Below, piece by piece: positions 20,682 through 31,400 of a DNA stretch of 64,000 nucleotides; the stretch's first letter is position 1; each line of letters begins with the position of its first letter. Below the pieces are notes generated by a model. That model ran no database searches and was not told the DNA's origin. It saw nothing but the letters and a program-made list of their open reading frames with translations. The stretch is from Alitta virens. Taxonomy: Eukaryota > Annelida > Polychaeta > Phyllodocida > Nereididae. The position numbers were made by a program, and so were the translations under genes. The DNA lies in NCBI GenBank assembly GCA_932294295.1, contig OW028574.1, forward strand, positions 14,828,215-14,892,214. Reading direction: 5' to 3'.

Positions 20682-23600
20682 ATGGGACTGTGCTCGCTTG
20701 GGAGGGCTGTTGGATATGTCTTCTTTCTTTTCTTGCCAGTTCTCTGTTCTGTTGACAATCCCTCCTTGAATGATGTTTTGGAAGCTCTGGAGAGAGCAGT
20801 CAATTATTACCTCGAAAACCACAAACACATCAACCTGGATGGCATTTATGGACTGCGGGTTGTGGAAGGTGTGATTTCTTTATCTATCAGTATCACTGTC
20901 AGTTTATGTGACTTGCACTTGAATTCGTTGAATAATAATAATGCAATGGTTTATTTATTAATTGTCAGGTATACACATGTTAGGTCATTGTAAAAGTGCT
21001 GCTATGTGGCATCAAGCAAGCATTATCCATGGTGTCAAGTGCATTTTGTAAATATATATATATATATATTTTTTGGGGGGGGGGGGGGGGCTGGGCTAGA
21101 AACACCTTTTCATGTAGTAGCCTATTAACTATTCTTATTGGGCAATATTTTCATGTCGTCAGCTTTCTGGTCTTACAATAGGCGTTAGCCGGTGGATTTA
21201 TTTCATTGAGCTACGCCCAGAATACAATAATAAGGTAGCGCACTCAAACGATCGCAGACTATAGAGGAGAAGCCCGCCGATGTTAAAAGGTGTTAAAGGA
21301 ACACTCGCTTTCCATGCTTATCACGGTCAGGTCATAAACGGCTGTTTACTGGGTTTTTTTTTGTTTATTTTGGAGCGTGCAACTTATTATTTGTATTCTG
21401 CACACAGTTGACAGCAGAATTATTCAACCCCTCTGGAATTTGTATGAAAATGTGTCAACTTTAATATTGCACAGAACATAAATGACCAATGCAATCATGA
21501 CAATTTTTTGCTGTTTTGCAACTGCCATGTAATATTACATAAACTGTATGTACAAATTCCTACACATGATGTGTTTGGGTAGGGGGGTAGCTATTTATTA
21601 ATTATTTAATTTGCGTCAATGTAGTACAGTTTAAGAAATGTATGGTCTTCGGACTCATTGCTATTGTTGAATCCAGCTTTCTTTTTACCCAGACATTATT
21701 TTCCAGTCATCACCTGGTTATATATGATGAATATACTGTAATTTCATTTGCACTTTTAAAATTCAAGTGACTGTAACACAGAAAATGATTAAATGAAAAT
21801 AGGCCTCTTCTGATAAGGTGTATGTTTGGAAACTTGCACTTTTGATTGTTCATTGACGAAGCAATAAGCAAAAAAATTTAAAGTACCAAAACCAAAGATT
21901 AAATTTTTTAAAATAATGTTATTGCACTCCTAAACTTCATGATTTCTGTGTAAAATGTTTGCCAGAGTAAATGAAAATCTTGTACAATGAAGAAAATGGT
22001 AACTAAATCACAGCCCTACCCTAAAATATGAAGGTATAACGGCATATATATTCATTTCCATGTAAGATTTTTTATGTGCATTGGTCATGTAGTATTACAT
22101 AACTGCTAAAAAAAAAGCTTTAAAATCTGCAAATATGAATTATCATGTCCAGGAAAATTTAGATAATTGCATGTGTCATTTATTTCATGTGCAATATTAT
22201 AGTTGACACATTTTCAGGCAAATTCCAGAGACTTATTGCAAATTCAAGGGGGGGTTGAATAATTCTGCTGCCAACTGTAGATCAATAATTAATTCACTGG
22301 CTGATGCCTGTGGTTAATACTTATGTATAAAGCCATATGATGTGTTTTGAAAAAGTACTGCTGAGTGCAGTACCCGTGCCCTTTCCTGCCTCTAATTTTG
22401 TCCTACCTTAACATATTCATTACTGCATTCATTTTGAAGTGCTTTGAATAATAGGGAGTCGATGTGCAGGGACGTAGTGCATAGCCCAATTTAGTTGCTT
22501 TGTTTACATTGTTTACCACAGGTAGACCGGCCCTGCCCAGGCAATGTTATTATTTGTACAATACGTATAGTGTTTAGACAAACCAGCAGGTTTCATGGCA
22601 TGTCAAACCTGTTAACCCATTCGCTGAATTTAGCTCCCATTGTTGGCCCAGTGTCCGGCTTGACCCAATGTCGGCTCAATAAGTTGGATTTCGCCTGCAA
22701 TGGGGAATGAGCTTGCACTATGTCACTGAATATAAATCCAGTGACATCAAAGTGCTGAGTGTATTCCTGTGTGTAATTTTACAAGTATTTTAACATAACA
22801 TAAAATCCCTCAGTGAGGTTTCATATAAGGATCAGTCATTATTAATGAAAGATTGAGAACATCTTCCTGATGACTCCCTTCTCCATATGGTTTGCCAGCG
22901 GAGCCGTGTGGAGGAGGAAGGCCTTGCTTTAGGAAGATAGATTTAGATTTATACCACTAATGATGGATTGAATCTCATCAATCTCAAAGTTACTATTGAC
23001 TGAACAGATATTAAGAGTATGAGGACATGTTGACCTTCTGCCATGAAATAAGATGGCAAGTTAATAACAAAGATTTGTGTTTTCATTCACAGGACAAATT
23101 TTGCAGATTTTAAGTCGACACTCAGCTGGTCGTTATCCACATTTGAGTCCGTCTTTTGTGGCACGCCTTGAAAAACTCAAGCACCAGGCACACAACATCA
23201 GTGAATCTGCTCTGCCGTTCTTACGATTCCAAGACTCAATTTACTACAACCGGTTAAAACCTCTTGTGGAACACCCAACCACAGTATTCCAGTCGTACAG
23301 GCGCCTAGATCATTCACTGCGTTGGTATGGGGACTTCAAGAAAGCCAATACTGGGCTACGTGAGTATTCACTTTACACAGTTTTTTTGATGATGCATCTG
23401 TTTGTCAGTTTCTTAAGCATGAATCATAGCCATTTATGGTCAGAGATAGCATAAGTATACTCATGCCTTCAAATAAAGATAAGATTTTGACGAGAATGTG
23501 TGCGAAAAGTCAACACAAAAGGACAGCTTTCCAATGAAGCACACAATCATAAAGGAAAACATTCTGAGGTCATGCATATTCTTTATTCTTGTACATTGGT

Positions 23601-26600
23601 TCCCTGGTCTAAACATATTAATGTCAAGGAATATTGCTGTATTTTGTTTTTTTAAATGCTAAACTTGAATGCTACGGACATGTTCTGTGTTTGGATCCTT
23701 TGCCTACTGAAGCTTGACAGGTCAATTAACAGTGTTTGATGTCAGTTATGTCTTTTATTGCATATTAGATAGATAGATGGATAGATGTGGAAAGTGCAGC
23801 CCTCTAAGGCAAGTATCAAGGGTTGATTGATGTGGAGAGACAGAGGAGGAGTCCACCTATGTTACATATTTACCCCAAGGGTAGGATATTTTACTTGCTT
23901 CATCATAGACATTGAGTACTAGGGACCGCCAATTTAACGTCTCATCCAAAAGACATCCAGCTGGGATGTTGCTCATGAAGGGTGCCTGGGCCTGGGATTG
24001 AACCTGGGTCCTATAGCAGGCGAGTGTCTTACCACTAGACCACCCAGCTGCATATTATAATTATCTATCTAGGGGTAGATTAAAACTTATCGTAATAATT
24101 GCACTGAAACAGGGTTCCCTCTCTGTGCATGTTGCTTGTAAACATGTGCTGTTTCACAGTTCATTAGTATAATGAGGAACATTGGAACCAAGAGACTTAC
24201 ACTGACCAATGATGAGATACACTTTGAACTGCTTTAATGCACAGTCTTGATTATATTTATTACACAGGTCTGCCTAATATTGCTGATCGAATGAGGCATC
24301 ATATTATAATGCAGTCTTGGACTCTCCGATGCACAACTTACAGTCTGTACCATGGACCATGCGAGCACAATACCAGTGGCGCCCCTACGTATATCGCACT
24401 AGGGAGCGTTTGGTCGTTTGTTATGTCACAAACGAGCTCAATGATCCGTGACGCAATTCTGGTTGTTTACATGAAGGCAGATGGTAGATAAACAAATCTC
24501 TGTGTCAATGTTAATGCTATAGGGCTATTCTGAACAACAGTAAAGAATGCACTTATATCTGTGATGATAGAATATATTGATCGGATTTAAAGTAAGGAGC
24601 AAAATAAGCCATCATTTGTCTCCCTGGGCCTTATAGAACTTTTCACTGAGTTATCAAAGCAAACGACCGTCCGCATGTGGGACATGCCAGATAATATACA
24701 TTATATTTTGGCATACAATGGTACCTCACCATTAAGACCACACTTGGTATAAATTTTACTGGATTTAGTCATGTTTTAAATGGGACTACCAAGGTGGTCT
24801 TGATAGTGAGATGAAATATAGAATGCACTTGACTTGGGTGGTCTTAATAGTGAAGCAGTCCTGATAGTGAGGTGGTCTTTAAATGGAGATTCCACAGTTG
24901 GACAGTGGTGTGGGCAGTGTCCCAGCATGGTCAGTGTAAAGGACAATTGGCGCAATCACATCCTGTGTCACCCGGATGACCATCAGCGATGCTTCCTCAT
25001 CCTTGCTCAGCATCCGCAACTTAATTATGTGCGAGTCCTTTGTGCATCCTCAATGAGTTGCTGCGGTGGACAGAGCCGTGGAGTCACATCCTGCCCTGTA
25101 AATCCAATTACATAGCACCTTGTCTAAATATATATCCTGTTATTACAGGACACCATTAAATGTTTAGATAACTATATACACAGTCTCATGCTAATTTTTA
25201 TTAGGCAATCCAGAAACTTTAAACTGTGATATTGTTACGTTGTTGCAGGTTTGCTTCCTTGAAGTGTTGGAATGAAGGTTAAGGAAGATCTAAAATGTGT
25301 GATTCTGATAGGGAGAAAAGAAGGCAGTAAAATCAAATAACAGTAAATTGTAGTTGTTGGATATTGGCATGATTTTTTTACAAAAGCCCAGTTTGTAAAT
25401 AGATAATTGTGATTTTCTACTGGGGGGTTCTGGATTTAACAATTGATTGTTGAGTTGTAGGATTTTAAAGTAATTGAAACTATGGTTCCAACTAACAAGG
25501 TTGTAATTTGTATGTGTTGAGCATAGTGCCACCATATTTGAGTGCAGAGATTTGCAGGGGAGCTCCCTCACTAAATAAAGTGAGCCTCATTGCTAGAATC
25601 CATAATTGTTATGATTACCACCTTTATATATATTTCATACAAACTAAGATGAAACATAGTGCTCCCAGGGCTTTTTTTGGCATCCAAAAAGTGTGATGAA
25701 TCAGCCCTGTGGTGCATTGCCAAATAAGAGTTTTTGCAACTCAAAACACAGAAAGCTGAAAGGTGAATTGCCTAGATTGGACGTGAATGGAAACCATAAG
25801 GCTGAGGGAGAAACACTGGTGCCAGACTTCAAAGAGGAAAGATAAATCACATGTGTCAAGGCCAGTTAATGGGGATGTCACGCAGCTTCCTCATTAAGTG
25901 TCTGCAACTGCCTTTGCTTAACGAGCACTAACAGCCATTAATTGCCTTTTCATTTTCTGGCACATTGCAGGGTGTCCTTGAAAGTTTTTTTTAGAACAAG
26001 CAAATTCTTTAAAAAAGAAAAGAAAGATATCTGGCAATGTCTGATAGCAGTATTAAATATGATTGTCAATTTGATGAAAGAAAAAAAAAAGTTCTCTGAG
26101 CTGGATTTGAACCAATGTCGCCACACTCAGCAGCGACATTGGTTTGAATCCAGCTCAGAAAACCTTTTTTTTCTTTTTTTTCATCAAATTGAAGATCATA
26201 TTTAATACTGCTATCAGACATTACCAGATTTCTTCTTTTTTTTTTTTAAAGAATTTTCTTGTTCTCTTCTGCTATTGGTTATTGGTTATTGGTTCTGCTC
26301 TTGTTGAGCCAGTTATTTTATTCCGAGAAGATGCGACTATTGGCGTCACAATTTATAGCGATGTTCTTTTGTAGTCTTTTCTTTTGTTTAGGTTAGTCCC
26401 CATCTGTTTGTTTATTAACTGCTTTTTAATTCAAATTACCTTTTTTAGATATCAGCATAATCAGGGCCTTTTATGGGCATCCCGGTATAAATAGATTTTT
26501 TTCACTGAAACCCGAACTCTAAATATACAACATCATTACAAGCAATAACTCACGATCCACTGAACAGAGTTCTTGGACCTTCATTTCTGCAATTTAATGA

Positions 26601-29600
26601 GCAATTTTGAATCAAATTCTATATATATAATCAATGTTGTCAGCCATCAACATTAAAAGTTATCCTCGAAGTTCAGCTATTGGAATTGAATATAGGAATA
26701 CCCATACACGTACTGTTATATTCCATGAGGTTGGATTTGCCCTTGCCTAAGCACAGACCATTAGACATCTTGCTCAAGGCGCAACCAGTATATAAACCCA
26801 TTACAAATGACATTCAAATGGGATTTTGCTCATACTTTGATATGAACAATGCCTGGCTGATAAGGCAGAATGAAAACAATTGTTTACTTCTGATTTCATA
26901 CACTCAAAACGTAGGGTCGGTAGGTCAGCCAAAGAAATATTTTTATAATTAAAATGTATGGTGATGTATTTTGAAACTGTTCAAAAATTCTTAAAAAGTC
27001 CATAAAATGTTTAGGGAGGGGGTTTAACATAGGGTACTAGATAGGGAAATCAGAACTGAACTTTTTTAGTCTGTTTATTATGAGCAAGGGAGTACCTAAG
27101 GGCTTTGGCCATGGTATTTTGCAATTACACACACATATAACATTATGTCCTAGGCAGTATCAGGATATATTATGTTTGTGTCAATTGCTAATGAGGTGGG
27201 CATTTTCTTTTCTCTTTTCTGTAGTCCAATTTGATGAAGAGCTCAGTGATCGCTGTATGTCAGAGTTGATGGGAACCACCTTGTCAATTACTGATGATGA
27301 TAAAGCCATGGAACATGAGGGACGGGAGAAGCCGAAGTGCAGACCGACCGTCGACTGTCTCAAAGTGATGTTCTCCAGGGGCCGAGAGGAGTACGAACTG
27401 ACCCACCAGCTGCTCTACACACTTCTTGCTGAACAGGTACTGTGCTGGTGTTGTTGTCAATAACGAAAACTAGGCCATTCTTAAAAATATTCCTGTTGCA
27501 GGTTACGCTCAGTATAGAACATATTAGTGCTTATGACCAATTTTTTCTTTGCCTTCTTTGTTAAAATTTTTATTTTTAGTTTTTTAGTTTTCGATCTGTT
27601 TCAAGAATATTCTTCTGAAAAAAAATTCCTTCCTACCTGATGTGTTTTTCAAGTGTCATGTAACCCGCAGTTCTTTTAAGGACAGTCTTATCTTGAATGC
27701 CCTGTAGACTTAGTGTGCTATATTCAAGGCTGTTGCAGTCCTGAAAACCCCTAGTAAGGATTAATATAACATTCAGATGCAGTGCACAACAGTCCTTGAC
27801 CAATGGCTGAGGGAGAATGAGGAACCACTTGGGGTGAAGCAGATGCAGCTCGAATTTTGTACGAACAACTTCGCGGAGATTCAAGAGAAGGTCAACTTGG
27901 TCAAAGGCAACATCTTTCCCATTTACCAGGACCTCTTCATGGAGCAGCGTAAGTAGAAAAAAAGGAAACACTGGATGTTAGTCGTTAGTCTTAATGTATT
28001 GGTGATATTTTCTTCAGGAGCTGCTCTAATTGTGAAGTCATTAAAGTATGATGTATAATATTTATTGTGCGCATGGGGTCTTTAGTGAGGGGGTCATGGG
28101 TTTTTTTCAATTAGGGGTTCCTCTCTTCTATAGATGTGATCTAGTTCTTGTTCTGAGTGTGTTGTATGTATTTCTGTTCACAGAATTTGTGTGTCCAGTT
28201 CTTGGCTTCATGGAATTCCTCCATGTTGACTGGCTGAAGCAGATCCTCTCCTGGCAGCAGACTGACGGGTGTTTCGGTCAAATGGGTCGTCAATTGCCAT
28301 TGGACTTCTTGGCTAAAAAGCATATTGATTACAGCTATGAAGAGGACGGAATGAACCAAAAGGGCCAGGGTGGTGAGGCACAACGTACAAACTTAGCACA
28401 ACATAGCAGGCATATCCGAGATCAGTTTGGTGTGCAAGGTGAGTGGATGACCTCCTACAATGTTAACTATATTTCATTTTGATATTTTTCAATTGAGTAG
28501 TTTGGTTGCCTAGTGGTTAAGGCATTTGCTAGCTCTACTGAAAGTCTTTGAGTTCAATTCCTAGTTGGAGCTCTCTTCATGAGTTATGGCTAGTCTAGAG
28601 GTCATTTGTTTAATTTATCTGTACCTTTACTTGGTACATTGTACTGGGTTTCTATGCTGAAGCAAGTGAAAGGTCCAACACATGCAGTAACATGAACAGC
28701 TCTTCCTTTTCTCATCGTTATCTGAAATCCTGTGGCAATGCATTGCACTCCTTATAGTGCCTAACGAAAAAGTGGTTGCACTGCCAGACAATAACATTTT
28801 TCGGAGTGCCTGTGCAACGTCATTTTGGTTGTTATTGTTTGTAGATTTAAACCGCTACAGACCATTGAATATCTCCAGCTGACCCTAACTGTTTATAAAC
28901 CAGAGTAATCAACATTTTAGGATAATCTTTGTTGGTCAAAAATCTTGGCTTGTTGAGCAATTTCAATAGCTTATTGACAGTGGTTTCACTGTATGCAAAC
29001 AAAACAAAGCAATGATCTACGTCACATAAGGACTTTAGCTGACAGAATTTTCAGTACTGCCCAACTCACTGTGTCACCATTAATAAATACACTGTGTGTT
29101 GTCACCTCACAGCCCAGCCACCTAATTATTTAAATTATTTGCTCGTTAACTCACCTAAAGTAAATTTGTCAATCTCTCATAGTCTATAGGCTGGCTTATG
29201 ATAATAAAGGTCTGACATTGAAATTACAGAATAATTAGATGTTTATGTGCTGAGTTTACGCAATTCTTCTTCTGACTATCAGGCAACTCAGAAAAATTGC
29301 CCAAACTAAAAAAAATATGAATCCATTTCAAGAAGATTTCTAAAGTCAATACACAGCCTATCGGCGACATAGTTTAACCAATTATAGTGTTTAACTAGGT
29401 AAACTAGCAAAAAACGTCCATAACCAGGCCGCTGGGCTTATAGGTGTCACAATGAATATGCTAAGCACTCTAATCAGAAGTGTTTTTTTATTGCAGAACT
29501 AAATTCAGTGGTCAAGCAGGCCAATGACAGCATCCTTGAGTTGCATCATGCTCCTGCAGAAGATCCACAGGCCAATCAAAGATTTAACCTAGTGATGGGC

Positions 29601-31400
29601 CCACCTGTCGGACAGCAGGACAATAACTACTTAGTAAGAACTGCTGCACCTTTTCTGGATGAGCCTTTGGGCCATAAACCACCAAACCGTGATAATGATA
29701 AATTTGCTGTTGGTGACTTTGATGTACGTGAAAATTGGGATGACGATGACCGGTTCGGTGCAGGAGGACCGATTTTGAATGCTGACGGCCAAGCCAATGT
29801 GGGTCAAGCACAGGATGACAAGATACCTCTGGATGATAGAATTGACCCATTTGGTGGTAATGTCCAGGGTTTTCAAAGAGATCAGTTCCTCCAAGGTGAC
29901 CTGGCTTTGCCTGACCAAATAGACAAAAATGAGATGCAACATCGAGAAGGATTTCGAAGGTTACTTTCTGATGAGAATTGGACTGGCAGAAAGCTTTTAG
30001 TCGAAAAGAGACTTGCGGGTAAATGAGGTTATCTAATTAAAGCAAATGATTGGCATTGTTTCTCATGTCGAGTAATTTCCAGTTTGTGACATTTTAATAT
30101 AATACATTCAAGATTTTTTGTTGAGTGATGTTATGAGAAAGACAAACAACTATAATAATTTGTAACATGTTAAAAATGTGCATCTTTACTCTAATTCTTC
30201 ACAGGTGGATGCTTGTCCCACAAGACTGCTGTAGCCGTTGGTGCGCTGAGCCAGTACCTGAGGTATATGATCGACCCCGGAACAAGCATTTATAAGGATG
30301 ACATCAAGTTGAATGGTGTTAATCTCCTGATGCAGCCTATTAATCGTTTAGGACACCAAGACAGTCAGGATCAAGATGTGCACAATATGAAAGCAAAAAA
30401 TTTGCTGGAAACTAATGAGGATGATGAAAATGAGTATAAAGATGATTTAGGAGAAAATCAGGAAGAAGATGATGATTATGGCAATGATAAAGATGAGGAT
30501 CTGGGTGATGGACCAGATCTGGATGCAGACAGAAGAGATGAATACGGAGATGCTGATGGAGATGAGGATGATGAAGAAGGGGAAGGTATGATTATAAAAA
30601 AAAGAAGAAGATATTTTAATGCTTAACAATGCCATACCATATCATATTGTTCATTTGAGATCAGTGAAAATGTTTTATGCAACAAAGTAATTGACATTGT
30701 CATATTGCAGCATGCGCTGAATAGAGTTGTGAAATACGACTATGACTGTATGATGATAAACATAATGGGATAAGATATATATAAAAAGTAATATATTTAA
30801 AAAAATTTTTTTTTCAGTGACATCTATGTCAAGTTCACCAACTTCAGCATTGCTGTTTCTGTTATAAATGATACTGTAAATATTGAACATGTCTTTTTTA
30901 CTAAATAACTTGCAGATGAAAAGGATGGCATCAATCCTAAAATGCAGCCAGTTATCCATGCAGCTAATGCAGTAAAGGCTGAGAAACGCCAACATCGTCA
31001 ACCAAACGGTGATAAGGAGTATGAACAGTACATAGACGAGGAAGAGGAACAACAAAATCTAGCGCTTAATGTTGATGCTCCTAATCATCGTCACAATGCT
31101 GGATTTCAGAAGGACAATCTTTTTGATGTCCTTAATAAACAACACCAAGAAGAAGAATCGTACAGTTACTATGACAATCAAGAAGATCACCCTGAGGGAC
31201 ATGGGGTGAAAAGCCAAAAAATTATCGCAGCTATAGACATTTCTCAAGCAACTGAGCCTGTGACTCATGTACAAACCAATCCTATGGTATCACCAACAAA
31301 ACTGTATATGTTTGTGACTGCTTTTACTGTGGTCGTTCTGTACTTTATGTTTAAATTTGTGCGACGGAGAAGGGTCGTTATTCGATATTACCATCACTGA
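20682..31400 (+). CDS. C16orf89/DUF4735-family protein, membrane-anchored form, 8 exons
   Basis: Exons 20682-20868, 23093-23359, 27225-27436, 27777-27948, 28184-28438, 29497-30018, 30205-30585 and 30916-31400. All have GT-AG borders and the phases agree, giving 2481 nt (826 aa). The start at 20682 is chosen because it opens a signal peptide (GYVFFLFLPVLC); an in-frame ATG at 20646 would add 12 residues. Family landmarks: HINLDGIYGLRVVEG (residues about 48-63), FDEELSDRCMSELMGT, WLKQILSWQQTDGCFG (296-311) and GGCLSHKTAVAVGAL (from 539). From memory the vertebrate protein is about 360-400 aa and secreted. This one has roughly 230 extra residues, mostly Asp/Asn/Gln-rich, between the CFG and CLSH motifs, a highly acidic stretch (exon 7), and a C-terminal membrane segment (LYMFVTAFTVVVLYFMFK, about 795-812) followed by RRRR. 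Molecular function is unknown for the whole family. Confidence 0.88.
21049..21090. repeat. (TA)n tract followed by a G-run
   Basis: An alternating TA stretch, then T-run, then about 18 Gs, in intron 1 of the C16orf89-like gene. Low complexity, likely length-variable. Confidence 0.9.
21405..22277. mobile_element. Tc1/mariner-type non-autonomous element, 873 bp
   Basis: The ends are long inverted repeats (over 80 bp with gaps). Left starts CAGTTGACAGCAGAATTATT; right, reverse complemented, starts CAGTTGGCAGCAGAATTATT, and both continue into ATGTGTCAACT. The right side is followed by TA; the left has CA where TA is expected. The interior is AT-rich with no transposase. It lies in intron 1 of the C16orf89-like gene. 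Confidence 0.78.
23768..24048 (-). mobile_element. tRNA-headed SINE, family C
   Basis: Flanked by 9-bp target duplications TGCATATTA (23759-23767 and 24049-24057). On the minus strand the head reads GCTGGGTGGTCTAGTGGTAA with B box GGTTCAATCC. The body contains GGATGAGACGTTAAA, a block I recall as conserved in SINEs of distant animals; I am not sure of the superfamily name. The tail is a short CTAT-type repeat. It sits in intron 2 of the C16orf89-like gene. Confidence 0.82.
24713..24880. mobile_element. Degenerate MITE-like repeat (GGTGGTCTTAATAGTGA words)
   Basis: The left end GTACCTCACCATTAAGACCA is mirrored by GGTGGTCTTGATAGTGAG near 24793 and again near 24838. The termini resemble those of the 53519-53831 element. 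Boundaries are uncertain. Confidence 0.4.
25994..26264. mobile_element. Head-to-head inverted pair of SINE family D copies
   Basis: Left arm 25994-26121 and right arm 26133-26264 are inverted copies with an 11-bp spacer. Each arm has a tRNA T-arm-like sequence (GGTTCAAATCCAGCTCAG in the left copy's sense), a T-rich tract with TTTCATCAAATTGA, a body ATTTAATACTGCTATCAGAC and a 3' end AAAGAATTTTCTTGTTC. It lies in intron 2 of the C16orf89-like gene and could form a strong hairpin in the transcript. Confidence 0.85.
28496..28690 (+). mobile_element. Diverged tRNA-headed SINE (family E)
   Basis: A-box-like TAGTGGTTAAGGCATTTG and B-box-like GAGTTCAATTCC, spaced as in a tRNA, then CTCTTCATGAGTTATGGCTAG. 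A related, more decayed copy is at 60045-60165. It lies in intron 5 of the C16orf89-like gene. Confidence 0.5.

Noticed and set aside
26680..26952. Plus-strand frame of 90 codons in the C16orf89-like intron 2
   Set aside because: Not bounded by usable splice sites in phase with the gene, and no homology recognised.
30447..30635. Minus-strand hydrophobic open frame
   Set aside because: It is the antisense of the Asp/Glu-rich exon 7, whose GAT/GAA codons read as Ile/Phe/Ser in reverse.
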